From Taeniopygia guttata (lineage: Eukaryota; Chordata; Aves; Passeriformes; Estrildidae), in contig NC_133063.1 of assembly GCF_048771995.1 (NCBI RefSeq), positions 73,860,514 to 73,924,513 on the forward strand: 64,000 bases of DNA. The letters run 5' to 3'. Each line of letters opens with the position of its first letter. Positions within the stretch are counted from its first letter, which is position 1. A program made the position numbers and the translations under genes. Below are positions 28,036 through 40,834 of the stretch, piece by piece. A model generated the notes under the pieces. The model saw only the letters and a list, made by a program, of their open reading frames with translations, had not been told where the DNA came from and did no database searches.

Positions 28036-31000
28036 AAGAGGAGTTGGTTACTTTAGCTCCTCTGCTTTGTTTGTCCCTATTGTTAATTTTCTGTTGCAGG
28101 CATTACCTTTGACACATATATGACATGTGCAGCAGGTCATCACACTGTGCCTTAACTGTTCTGTCACTTGCTCCGTAGATTGTTAGCAATAATATTGGTA
28201 TCTATACTCTTACATAGCACTTTTCCTATCTTGCAAATGTACAGCTCCTTGTTCTGGAATCAGCGGTGCTAATAATTGATGAACACTGGAAGGTCTACAA
28301 GTGTATTTGACATGTTGTTTCACAAACTTACAGGAGCATGCTAAGTGGCATGGTTTTCTATAGACATGATGTAAACCCCGTAATATTTGTACTTTAAAAT
28401 CCAAACAACCTAAAGAAGGAAATGGGTCTTTTTAAACAACGTGTACAGTATAGATACATTAAAAAGCAAATGGAAGACTGCAAAGGTTACTTGAATTTAC
28501 ACCAAAATTTTGTGCAGAAAAGCCTCTTCTCATATGTTTTCTATGTTCTGGTCCTATGGCTTCTCCCTAGAAAGGCACACAAAGCAAACTCTTAGCTCTA
28601 AGTTCTTAATGTTTACCTATCTCCCTATTACTATAGCACAGCTTACAATGGAACTATTATGCCAGAAATTGAATGGTGTGGTACAATAATTGCCTTCTTT
28701 ACCAGTCTTCCTCCTCTTTAAGAAACAGAACTCACTGAATGACTAGGTCATAACTCTATTCTGCTTTTCTCATTTTGAGACAGAAAAAAGCAGACTAACT
28801 TTCAAAGCCCCTACTCTGGGCTTTCAAAAAGGCAGAGCATGAAAGGAAGAATAGAAAAGGAAACAAAAAGGAAATGAAATGGAGATTTAAGTGGTTAGGC
28901 CTTGTGCTCAGCAGTCCTCAAGATCAAACTCACTCCTCTCCATGCAGCAGCTGGTATCAATAATCTTGCATTGTTCAAACAAGTTCCAGCATTTAGGGAG
29001 TTGGGATGCTGCCTTCTACTGCACTTCTGCAGAGGCTGCCTCTCTGGTTGCAACAGAAGTGTGCCTTCCAGAATCAGCTTTGCATTACTTTGACAAAGCC
29101 AGGTATCACCTGTCCTCAGTGTTTAAAAAAAGGTAGTAAAGGGAGAGAGTAACCTCTCTTAGGCCTCTGCCGCTATCACTCTCCTTTTATATTTCATTTG
29201 GAGCACAACATGAACAGAGGAGTGTTAGACGTGCACAATGTAATGAAAATCCATGACTTGACCATGCATTCATAATTATTTTATAAATAAATGGCTTCTG
29301 GAGAGCCACATCTATCTCTTCCAACAGAGTGTATGTCTTTCATTAATGTATTACGGGCTGAATGAAGCTAGCCTGAGTGCTTTGCTTGCATCTTCCTCTT
29401 CCTCTCCATCATTGTTCATGGATAGGTTTTTGTGGTTCGGAGAAAGCTGCATGCCCCACACGTCTGTGCAGGACTGATGGCTCGTCAATAACATTAGCCA
29501 GCATTATGGGCTGCATTGGTGTAGAACAGAATCAATATGGCCAAGTAAAAAGTCTAATCAGTTGACATGACCATCTTCAGCTGAGCTTATGTTACAAGAA
29601 ATGAGTTTTCTTAAGGAATCAGCATCAGCACTGGTTATTCACCCCACACCAAGAACACTTGACAAAGATTTATTGTTTCTCATTTTGTTAGCACTGCCAT
29701 TACTTAAGCTGGTAATAGTGAAATAATAATTCAGATGAATATATATAAAAAAAAATAAAGACTGGACTCTGAAAACACTGCCCACATTTTCCTTAGAAGA
29801 TGAAAAGAGTCTTTATAGGGTGTCTTTATAGGGTATTTTGCAGTGTGAAAGAGAAGAGCTATCACACTAGGAAATAAGATTAGTTTAAGGACTTGGAGAA
29901 AAAGATTCATGCCCTTTGTCTGTCTGTGTTGCATTAGGTTTTCTCACCCTCTTTATTTTTTTTTTTTTTTTTCTGAAGGGACAGAGGCAGCTCTCACTTT
30001 TACTTTTACAAATTGAAGTCGCTTAACTGAAAATAGGATTTTTCCATGCTTCTATCAGCATAAGTGAAAACAGACTTTGGCAGTCATGCCTATGGCAAGG
30101 TACATATTTTAAAACAAGTTTCTCACTGATGCATAGCTTCATCTATGTGGTAATTATGGAGCTGTTTTACAGTCAACTCCCTTTCTCTTCCTACTCACCC
30201 CTCTGCATGCAGATTCACCCATAACACATGACCAACAGGGGTGCAGCAATAAGATATTTCACTTTTATGAACTCTGCTGATCATCTGTCCTCATTTGTCC
30301 AGTCATCTGAGGGAAACCCTGTTCAATCATGTGAAGGTAAAGCATTAGTGAAATCATTAGTGCAGCATGGTCAGATTAATAGGCCCATGCCTCAGCCATT
30401 TTTTTGGAGGCAACCTCCCGCCTACATCAGAGATACTTCAGCAGTGTTATTTCCTAACAGGTGAAAGAAAGTAATTGCCTTTTGGAAGCAAATAGCTTGT
30501 TTGTGAATGGGCAAATGGACATGTTAACTACTCCCATCCCACTTTGTTAGAATGAAATAGCTAGGAAATTCTCGTTAAAAAAAAAAATCTTGAAACAGGT
30601 GAAGTGCTTGTTTAAATTAAAAACATAATCAGAGGAAGTTAAAGGACCAATGACATAGAGGCCTTTGCAGACTGGATTTGAGGACGGGAACAGAAAATTT
30701 GCTTCAGGCTTTTCTGCCACTGCCAGAAAAGTCTTGATGTTCACTGACCAGTCTGTGGTATTTAAATGGATCAGTTTGGTGTGACAAATCTGGTTACCCT
30801 CTAGGCTGTGGTACACCTTCAATCTCAGGGTTACCAGTCCATGCAATACTGTCACTAGCAGTGAGCAGACACCCTGTGAAATTTCGTCTCATTTCATCCC
30901 TCTGAGGCACATGTGGAGACATACATACTCTCTACTGATTTCATCAAAGGGGGCACATTGTTCTGGGCTTTTAATATTAGGTAGTAACTATGGGTTTCAG

Positions 31001-31128
31001 TCAAAATGGAGACCTACAGCAAAAAGCACAGACAAGAAAAGTTCTTCATCCCCAGGAGACAGTGTCAAGTGCACTGAAGTAGTTTCTCAGTTGCAGAATT
31101 CACCTCCAAGTTCCCAGTTATGTTGATT

Positions 31129-31206
31129 GACAAAAATAAGACCCAACAAAAAAAGAACAAAAACCCAAACAAACAAACAACAAACAAACAAACAAAGAAA
31201 AACCAC
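31129..31206 (+). repeat. A/C-rich (AAAC)n block
   Basis: CAAACAAA-type repeats with AACCC segments, of the same compositional class as the 14.3-kb block. Confidence 0.85.
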
Positions 31207-31320
31207 AATGTAAAAAAAAACAGCCCAGGATTTGTGATTGTCTTTTTTGTTGCAGCATGAAGAAAACAAAGGGTCCTTTAAGCTAATTTTGATGAACATA
31301 AAGTTATAAAGTTAGTGAGG

Positions 31321-31446
31321 TCTTTCTCTTTTTTTCTTTTTTCTTTTTTTTTTTTCTTTTTTTTTGATGGGAATTCTGCTATGGAATATTAATACTGTGA
31401 CATTAATTTAAATGGTTTATTAAAGTAAAAAAAAAAAAAAAAAAAA
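31321..31446 (+). repeat. T-tract and A-tract flanking 60 bp
   Basis: A pyrimidine (mostly T) tract at 31321-31366 and a 20-base A-run at 31427-31446 enclose about 60 bp of unique AT-rich DNA. Confidence 0.8.
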
Positions 31447-32079
31447 GAACAGTCAATTTTTTTAAGATTCCACCATTTATAGCAGTTCAAGGGAATATTC
31501 TACTCTCAGAGCCCCAGGATCTTGGTATATAACATCCTCATTTGTGTTAATGGAAACTTTACCTCTTTGAAATCATGAAAAGTTTCATCAGGCACATAGG
31601 CTCTGTATAAATAAGCAGCACACAGCAAACATACTCTCTTAAAAGGATTATCACTTTGACAGCTATTCAGTTAGGGTGGTTTTTTCTGTCCCCTGGAATA
31701 TTCCCTGCTTGCTCTCTTAACTACACAGAAGGTAAATCTGTATAATACTTCACAGCTGTCTTTACTGGGACCTGACACTGAGCTTACTGGATGTGCTTTC
31801 CTGGTACAAAGCACCTTGTCAAGTTTCCTGCTCTGGATGCACTGAACGCAGCTGATGAGCTGTCTTATTAAAAGTTATGAGAAAAGGATGTTCACTCCAT
31901 TACTTACTGAACTCCTGGATACACACAGTGAAGCTGCTGAGCCAGTAAGTCCCTCAGAGTCATTCCTTCACACAGAGGCTGCATTATAACATTTAATATC
32001 ACATTGCTCCCATGGTGGTCACCATCAGATTTTAATTTTATGTTTCATCTTGTTTTGTTTGTGCTGGCATTTTTTGTTC

Positions 32080-33600
32080 TGATAGCCTTATAATGAGGTT
32101 CCTGCATCACAGCAGACCAACATGAGCCTCCCTGTCCTGCCGGCAGGAAGCACACTGACAAACCTCCCAACCTCCCAAGAGGTTTAACCTGGGACTCTGA
32201 CATCCTTCTGCCTGTAGGGATGGGATCAGGGCCAGGATCCAGACCTCCCTGCACCCTGCCTACTTCAAAAGGAAAGGACAGGGCAGTACCATGCTTGTTG
32301 GGAAGACAATTCCCGAGACCCAGAGAGAGGATAACACACAAGGGGCTGCACACAAGAGGGCTGATGAGACACAGGTGGTCAAGGACAGCAGAGGTGGGTA
32401 GACTGCAAAGAAAGCTGAAATCTCCGTCTACTGCATTCCTGCCCAGGTTCCTGTTGAGGGTGAACTTGGGAGAAGGGGAACAGGCACAGAGCTACAGCAA
32501 AGAGCAGATAAGAGAGAGATAAGGGCCATAAGCAGGACTGAGAGAGGGCTAAGCTGCTGCATCAAATCTGGGTTGGAAAAAAAAAATCTTTTTGAAGAAG
32601 ATGATACAACACGTGCTGCATTCATGGTTCAGTAGGCTAGCCTCAGTAATGCCATGTATGGAGCACATATCCATCAGTAAAAGAATGAGTTATCTTATCA
32701 AGTAATTCAGGTAAAAGCTGAAAACAATTTTTTCCTCCACCACCTGCTTTAGAAAACTGCTGGCACTTGGACTGGAAGAACACAGTTAAGAGATGCAGTA
32801 AAAATTGACAAATCTTCATATGGGAAGCTGAAAATACATTACAATTCCAATAGAACTATAAATTAAAAACACCTAAATTAAATAAATCTTGCACAATTAT
32901 AGATTAAAATATATTTGGCTTTAATGACTTAGCACATACAGGCCTTGATTCTTGAAATCATTGCTGAGACTATGTGGCTTGCATAGGGATGCAATAATAA
33001 ACAAGTTGCCTGATGCTGTAATGACATGTAGTGGTGACAAGGGAAGGTGGACCTGCATTTTGTTAGTTTTCAGGTTGTTGGTTAAAACTCCTTCATGGGA
33101 TCTGCTCTCCATGCAAAACTGCGGCCATATAGAGTCAGTAACAGCTAGCAGTGTCAATAATGGACTCAATAATGAGTAGAAAAGAAACCCAACCCAATAA
33201 CAACAAAACCTCTGGGGGAGCATTAGCAGCAATTGCTGTCAGCCAATGTTGGGAAGCTGCCAGTCTTCCCTGATGGCAGCCTGTCTGCCACAAGCTGTGG
33301 TAGGATGCTGGACTGGGTGAGCTAGCAGTTGGGAAACCTTGAAAGGGTCAGGCTTGGTAGACGGCAATGTGCAACTCCACCAGAGCTCAGCTGAGCTGGA
33401 TTTGGTGGCTCAGACCTACCCAGAAAGCTGTGGGATTTGGAGGGACATGGTGGTAGAAAAGGCATGTGTCCCTCATTCCTCTGCCCCCTGCTTGCCCCAG
33501 CTCATAGCAGTGGGCCTTGGGTGTGAGTGCTGTCCTCAGCTTTTGGATGATAAGCAAGGACCAAAACATTTTCAACAGCTAGTCACAATAGCCTAAGGAG
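32080..33600. other. Two GC-elevated blocks of unknown origin
   Basis: 32,080-32,560 and 33,235-33,600 are visibly richer in G and C than their surroundings and have long C- and G-containing words like those of decayed transposons or non-coding exons. I could not match either to CR1, an LTR or a coding domain. Overlapping short frames on both strands argue against coding. Confidence 0.4.
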
Positions 33601-33802
33601 CTATCAATTCCTTCTTGTGTAAGTTAGAAACCAGTTGAATGACTCTGATGTGGCTGGTACAGATGACCACTGTCCTGAAATGATGGTGCCCAGAGCTTCC
33701 CAGGTTTTCTGGATCTGTGGATGGTTGCCCAAGTCCTAACTACAACTGAGCAAGTAGCTTCACCACATCACACCTCAGAAGAGGAGGCTGAGCCTTACAC
33801 AG

Positions 33803-33930
33803 AAACAAAACAACAAAACAAAACAAACCAAGCAACTAATCAACTAACAAAATATCTCAAGCAAACAAAAAAAACCTCCAAAAACAAACCCCAAAGAAAA
33901 CAAAACAAGAAAACCCAGGAAAAAAAATTA
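33803..33930 (+). repeat. A/C-rich (AAAAC)n block
   Basis: AAAACAAAAC and AACCCC-type low complexity, again nearly free of T. Confidence 0.85.
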
Positions 33931-36900
33931 ATTGCCAGAGTCATTCGAGGCATGGTTTCCATCAGGCAAATAGATCTGTGAGAATTAAAGTCTATTTTCT
34001 CCAAGGTGCAAGTCCTATATTGGAGAGTAGCATAAAGGAAGGTTGTTCCACTCCCTGTCGCCATTCCCAGGGTAAAATCTCTCTTTCTTGTCCTGTCCCC
34101 TACTACTCACACCTACCATCTCAGAGTTTCTAGCTTTTTATTAAATTTGGTTGAAGTAAGTGTATTCATTCATACTACTGGGGAGAAGAAATGTACCCAG
34201 GCAGATCCAGATGTATGCAGTCAGATGGCGTAACACTCATTTCCTTATGAGACTAGGTTAGAAATAAAATAGCAGTCTACTTTTTCAGGCCTTCCTGTTC
34301 TCAGTTTCTTCTACTTTTTAAAGTTATGGTAGCTTAAGATAATCTCTATGCAATATCTAGAAATTTTCCTGTTATGCTTTCATTGGATAATTTTTCTAAA
34401 AGATCTTCTGATTTAAAATTTAACATGTGAATATGATCTTTTACTTCTCCTCTAACAACTTTCTTCTAGAAGGTCTGAAGCTGATTATATTTGGATTGTG
34501 ATTACTTAGTGCTAGACTAAAGCTGTTTCACAAGTCAGGGCTGATGTGTAACTTTGAATTGAGGTGAGAAGTTTTCTCATTTTATGTTCAACAGAAAGAG
34601 CCATTCTAGAATACAGGAGTTCAGTGTGTACAAAATTCCTTTGGAGAACTTGTCTTAACATGATATATGAATGTATTTTGCAAGCTTTTTAGTCATGCAT
34701 TATTTTTGTTTTATTAGATACAGTTGACCCTTTGATCTCAGTGAATTAATTCTTTTACTATCCAGAGTCCGTGAGTCTCTCTTGTGCTTGTTGACACTGT
34801 TTTCTTGTGACCTGGCATTTTTAATCACGCAAATTCTTGCTGTAGCTTATTAATTTCAAATACGTTCATAAAATTGACATCCTTGATATCCTCTTTGTGA
34901 CTTAACAGCTTTTTCTAACTTTTCTGTATGGCTTAGCTCTTGGAGCTTGCAATAGTGTAACAAAAGGTTCATCTTCATTTTTGCAATTTACTGTCTTTTA
35001 GAAGTGTCTGCCTTGGGGTCTTAGACATTGCAAGAAGGAAAAAAAAAAAGAGAAATATTATTGTGCAGATTTTTCTGGGGTGTGGCCAGCTTAAGGAAAA
35101 CATCAAGCTTTCAGAACAGAATTAAATGGATTTGTAGAGAAACCTGAAACACTACACTTCCTGGCCTGAATTCTTGTAAGCCAATATGCAATGCATATAT
35201 ACCATAATGAAATTCTTCAGTTGCAGTTTACATTTCATTCATGTAGCATTTATCACTGGAATCAGTGGACATTGAATGCTGTAGCACATCTAGGGTTTGA
35301 CTGTTGTTATTTTGATCTGAATTACAAGACCAGGGCTAGGATACCAATACAGTTTCCTACCTGTAACTGATTAGAGCCTTTCTTCACCAGGCTGGGTTGA
35401 ACACTTCCAGGCCAAAAGGAGCACAATGAGTGTAAAGTCATGTGAATGGATGCCAGAGGCCATGTGAACAGTTCGGAAAATTTTATACAGCAACTGCAAT
35501 GTTATATATCATGCAAAATAACAGAGCAGCTAGAAAATATTTTTTAAAATACAAATTTCAAACTTTGTCTTTTCTCAAGTCAAGGGAGATAGATCAGACA
35601 ACCTGCAATATCAAATGTCTGACTTTATACCTCTCAGAATCTTTTCTAAATCACTGGAGTATCAAGGTATGTTGTTAATAATATTCATCCCCAAAGAGGA
35701 AGTATCTCTCTGACGTATATTCCACTGCATGACAGCTCCTCTGAAACACTTAGGACAGGACTTCTAGAGGAGTACAGTCTTTGTGGAAATCCTTTGCCTT
35801 AGCTATCTTAATTCTACAATTTCACAAAACTAAAGTGCAGCAAACTTCTGCAATAATTCTGCTGCAGAGAATTAAAACATATGAGACAAATTACATCAAA
35901 TGTTCTAACTAAGAAAACTTTCAGTAATCTTAAAATGCAACATTAAGAAGGGTAAAGATAGGAGCAAGAGAGAGCTGCATAAAATACCATCTTAGAAAGA
36001 AGGAGAAAAAGATCTCATATACTAAGGGTACTTTTATTGACCCAAGAAACTGCTCATAAGGAGCAGAAATTACTGCCAGATATGGTAAAAGTGTAGATAT
36101 TTCTTTTAGACACGAGAAAATGAGTTGGCAAGATGAACACACTTAGTGTGCACTGTGGTACAGATGGGAATACCAAAGGGCCTCGAACTTATAACAGTCT
36201 GGTTACTTAGTTAAACACCACTGGATATAGATAAAATAAGGCAGAAAAGAAGTCCAACCCCTGCTTTTGCAGATAACCATATTTTAAGTCTCCTCATAAA
36301 CTGATTCTCTATAATCTAGCTAGTTCTCCTTTTGGCCTCTTCTGCTGATAATGGAGTGCTGGTCCAGAATGTCTGTGCTCCAGCACTTAAACTTGTTTCC
36401 ACTTTCCAGCATAACATTATATATATTATATATTATATATAACTATTTGTTCTGGTTAGCATACATAGTTCTTTTTTTTTAGTGTTTACACCCTGCTCCA
36501 TTGTCACTTTTCTACAGCACAATCATTCCTCTCGTTCAGCTCTTATTTATTTGGATATGGAAAGCAAGTTTTCTTAAGTTACCATTATAAAAGTGCTTAT
36601 TTTATATTCTTCAAGCATACACAGACTTTCTTTGAATTTTTCTTTTTTGTCTATGGGCAAAAAAGAAACTATATGCAGTGCTCTAACTGAGTTTGGGGAA
36701 GTAGTCCTGGTGCTGTCCAGACTCTCATGAAAATGACTTCTCTGAATCACATTTGATCAAGAAAGTCTCTGCAGTTCATCAGAAAGAATCTTCATGTTGT
36801 TGTTTGGTCTCACTTCATTTATCCACTGAAAGTGGATTTTGCTATTTGCTTTAATTTTGCGAAGCTCGAGTCAGTTTGACTTCTCGCAAGCTCCTAAGAC

Positions 36901-38390
36901 TTCTAAAACAGACTTCTGGCATTATTTGTAAATTCCTTTTAGGCTTTTTTTCTTATTACTAGCATTCCTTTTGACACATACTGGTAGGTGATATTTTCTC
37001 TAGCTACTGCTACAGTGTTTAGGAATGGAGCTGAAAATGGTGATCTAGACCCCACATCAGTCACATGCAGCTTTCAAGAAACTGCGTGGAGAAAGCAATC
37101 CCAAGTAGTTCAGGAGATGTCAAAAGGGGCATTTAATGAGTTCCATGTGGCATAAGGCTCAGGTTGCTTAAACCTCTTGGGAAGCCAGAATTTGGGATTA
37201 GTACTGCACTGGGATGCATTACCAGTTCAATGGCATTACATTTACAGGATATTTTGCTGAACTCTGTGTTGGTTGTTGTGGGAGGATCAACAGAGAACTG
37301 CTCACAAAATGGAAATCCAGCTGTAATCCACTAGAGCAACACAAAGGCCATGATATGACTTATTTTTTTTGCTAATTACTGGAAGATGCCACCTGAATGC
37401 AGGCCTATTCCATGTACTGGGATCCTATGGAAACCACAGTACACATGCAGTACCTAGTTACCTTGGCTCTGCCACGACAGACAGGACTGTAAGCAGTGAT
37501 GTTTATTTTGTCTGACTGTCATTTTGTGTTCTTTACAGAGAGGTTTCAGCTAAAGGTCACGGGAGAGCCACTGTATATTTTTTCTTCAAATAAAATCAAT
37601 TGAAGGACCTAGAACACAGTAAGTTATGTTCAGGTCTGCACTTCCATGTATTCCCATTGGAGACCTATCAACGTGAACTAGCACTGTTGGGAAATATCTC
37701 CAGCTAACCCAGTTAATCAATATCTGTTCATTATACTGTCTCTAATGAATATGGGTAAGGATTGGATAAGCATGAGTCAGGTGACTTAAAAATAACTGTA
37801 CTTCACATAGGATCAATAGAAGGAGTTTTGTTTTTTTTTTTTTCTAGTATAACTTCAGGCAAAATATTGTACCTTTTATCCTCCTCTCTTCTTACCACTC
37901 CTTGCTCATTGTTGGTATGTCAACATTAGTGCAGGAATGGCTTTATTAAATTAGTAGCGCTTAATCTGCTGTCGTACTGTCAACTTGCAGGGAGTGAGCA
38001 AGCAGACACCAAGTTTCAAGTGGCCCAGTGTACTTCAAAGGACTCTTACCAAAGCACTTAGTTCAGAGCTTGCTAAAAGCAGTCTTTCTGGATGCCTGGT
38101 AATATCTCTTCTCTGAGTATGAAAACCCTATGCTAGAAAAAAAAGTTGGTTTAGGGGAATTCATGCCAATTATAGATGTGTTGTGACAAATTCAAATGTT
38201 ATAATTATGCTTGGCTTCCATGCAGAACCACATTAACACATCTATGACATTTAATAACATGGGAGGATAACCACATGCCTCAACAAAGGTTGACTTTCCC
38301 TCAAAGTTGCTCAACGTTTTTCCTCCTGTCTTCCCTCTTTTTCCTGCCTGCTGAAATAAGGAGCTGCATGTTCTTGCACCATTTTGGGAC
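33931..38390. other. Intergenic, no gene recognised
   Basis: Unique AT-rich sequence with a small TATATTATATATTATATAT patch near 36,420. No coding, RNA or transposon feature supported. Confidence 0.7.
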
Positions 38391-38444
38391 AAAAAAAAAA
38401 AAAAAAAAAAAAGGAAAAGTAAGGAAGAAAAGAAAGGGGGTAAG
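38391..38444 (+). repeat. Poly(A) tract and G/A transition before the GGGAA array
   Basis: A run of about 22 A is followed by a mixed purine segment (AAGGAAGAAAAGAAAGGGGG). The gradient from A to AAGG to GGGAA suggests the array grew from a poly(A) seed. I see no retroposed gene upstream of the A-run. Confidence 0.85.
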
Positions 38445-39169
38445 GGGAAGGGAAGGGAAGGGAAGGGAAGGGAAGGGAAGGGAAGGGAAGGGAAGGGAAG
38501 GGAAGGGAAGGGAAGGGAAGGGAAGGGAAGGGAAGGGAAGGGAAGGGAAGGGAAGGGAAGGGAAGGGAAGGGAAGGGAAGGGAAGGGAAGGGAAGGGAAG
38601 GGAAGGGAAGGGAAGGGAAGGGAAGGGAAGGGAAGGGAAGGGAAGGGAAGGGAAGGGAAGGGAAGGGAAGGGAAGGGAAGGGAAGGGAAGGGAAGGGAAG
38701 GGAAGGGAAGGGAAGGGAAGGGAAGGGAAGGGAAGGGAAGGGAAGGGAAGTTCTGGGAAGGGAAGGGAAGGGAAGGGAAGGGAAGGGAAGGGAAGGGAAG
38801 GGAAGTTCTGGGAAGGGAAGGGAAGGGAAGGGAAGGGAAGGGAAGTTCTGGGAAGGGAAGGGAAGGGAAGGGAAGGGAAGGGAAGGGAAGGGAAGGGAAG
38901 GGAAGGGAAGGGAAGGGAAGGGAAGGGAAGGGAAGGGAAGGGAAGGGAAGGGAAGGGAAGGGAAGGGAAGGGAAGGGAAGGGAAGGGAAGGGAAGGGAAG
39001 GGAAGGGAAGGGAAGGGAAGGGAAGGGAAGGGAAGGGAAGGGAAGGGAAGGGAAGGGAAGGGAAGGGAAGGGAAGGGAAGGGAAGGGAAGGGAAGGGAAG
39101 GGAAGGGAAGGGAAGGGAAGGGAAGGGAAGGGAAGGGAAGGGAAGGGAAGGGAAGGGAAGGGAAGGGAA
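38445..39169 (+). repeat. Pentanucleotide array (GGGAA)145 with three GTTCT variant units
   Basis: A 725-bp array of GGGAA (equally AAGGG), preceded by 22 A residues and a G/A-rich transition. Units 62, 73 and 81 (starting at 38750, 38805 and 38845) are GTTCT; every other unit is perfect. Because the length has no frameshift, both strands stay open for about 300 codons (KGREG and SLPFP repeats), which is an artefact of the repeat and not a gene. Confidence 0.98.
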
Positions 39170-40804
39170 GGGGCATGTAATTTAGTTCCATGAAGCTGAC
39201 ATCTGCAAGTCAGGAATAGATTATAGGCATTCAGCTGGTTATTGAGCTGTTTATGTCAGGCTGATTAAAAACAGGCAAATGAACACTCTCAAGACTTTAT
39301 TTAGTGGCCCTGTGGCAGATGTCTTGTATCCTCATAGCTCATGACTCAACACATAAACTAAATTTAAGCTCTGAAGTAGCTCGATCAGAAGGTGAAGTCC
39401 TCTTTTTAAAGATAGATGTTTTGCAAAAAAATGGCTCTTTGCTGTGCTGGGAGGTCTGAGAAAGAAAACACCTTAGGAAAATCCTAAATCCATCAGAGAG
39501 TATGTATTGCTAAGTAACTATTCTCAGTTCATAGTGCTTAGCAAATTCTGGTTATTTGGCTTTCACACCACCTTCTTTCCCCACCCCCACATTCAGCCGG
39601 TGGGTTCATTTGGCTCCATTTCTGATCAGGAAATGTGAGACAACCAAAAAAGTCTTATTGACTCCACTCAAACACTGAGTAGGCTGTTTAGAGACTGTGT
39701 GAAGAGGGGCTCATTTGCAAGCAGATATCCATTCCCATTGTGTCGAACACAACTGCTTGAAGTTCAGCACATACCCACATGCTTTGAGGCAGCACCACCT
39801 CAATGCTCAGCATTTTGAGGCACTTAACAAGTTGAGTTTTTTATTGGTCTTCCCTTGTAGAATGAATGAATATGTATCTTACTGCACCAGGTTGTCTTCT
39901 ACATGCTTGTAACATAGCGTTTTGTCTCTATGAGTGCAGAGCAATGGACAAAACTATCCTATTATGAGGCTGCTTTGTTTCCTTTATTGATAAGAAGCGC
40001 AGTATGTAGAAAATTACTAGCACCATAAGAGCAGAGGCTAAAAGAAGAGCATTTACCCTAGAAGAATCTTGCTCACATTTTCCTAGCTGACACAGATGTC
40101 CCTTAGAAGAAAACTGAGATTTCTCAGCCAAAGGAAGTATTTGGCCCTGCAAACGGGTTTCCAGAACATCTCCCCACACTGCACCCTCTTCTAGTCAGCA
40201 CGGAGCTCAAGGCCAACTCCAAGGACAAAGTCGAATTCTTTGTTGATAAATTTTTATGTTAGTGCCCTAGATTTACAGATAAAGTTTGGTGGGAGGATAC
40301 ATTTGGCCAGTGTTCTCACCATTTTAAAGTATGAGAAAATTCTTACCGAAACGCTGAGATTAGTGAGCTGCGTATCTCTGCTTTGAAAAGCAAAAAACAG
40401 GACTGAGCTAGAACACCATATTAGTGTTTGGCAAGACCTTTCACTTCCATTTCTTCATCTGTCAGACATATTTCGGTGGGAGCAATGTCCATCTTAAGGG
40501 TTTTTTTGCAGACATTTGGATGATTAAATTAGTGAGGCTGTAGGTTTCTGGATGCCACACTAAGTATGACCTTTCTAAGGAAATACGTACAAGCTAGGGG
40601 GCAAAACAATTATCCCCTTTCCAAAAAGCTTTAAACTATACAATTTCTGGAAAGTATGCAAAACTCTTAAATGTAGTGCACAGCTTCAAACTACAAGAGA
40701 CTACCTGCAAACTTTGCAGGTGAGTGTCTTTCTGTGACCATATGCTTTTCCATGGAAATGCACATTGCTTAAATCAGTAAAAAATGAAGAAATGAAAGAC
40801 AGAC
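39170..40804. other. Spacer between GGGAA array and BNC2 3' end
   Basis: Unique AT-rich sequence just beyond the candidate distal poly(A) site. No gene or repeat recognised; frames stay under 85 codons. Confidence 0.65.
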
Positions 40805-40834
40805 AAAAAGATCAGTGAGTGATAAATCTTTAAT
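40805..40834 (-). terminator. BNC2: Candidate distal poly(A) site of BNC2
   Basis: On the minus strand an ATTAAA hexamer (40834-40829) is followed about 14-20 bases later by a CTCACTGATC cleavage-type context and then a U/GU-rich run (CTTTTTGTCTGTCTTTC). A TGTA, the CFIm-type upstream motif, sits just before the hexamer. All elements are correctly ordered and spaced. Its distance from the stop matches the long UTR expected for BNC2. Confidence 0.45.

Larger units (their letters stand above)
25341..32079. other. Intergenic, no gene recognised
   Basis: AT-rich DNA with the T/G tracts and A/C block listed separately. Sub-blocks at 27.55-27.86 and 29.25-29.60 kb are unique, contain some CpG and may be conserved non-coding sequence, but I cannot show it. 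Frames reach at most about 100 codons and are not gene-like. Confidence 0.65.

Noticed and set aside
38275..39191. Frames of 296-301 codons on both strands (KGREG and SLPFP repeats)
   Set aside because: Artefact of a pentanucleotide array with no stop in any frame; the unique flanks are short and unrelated to known proteins.
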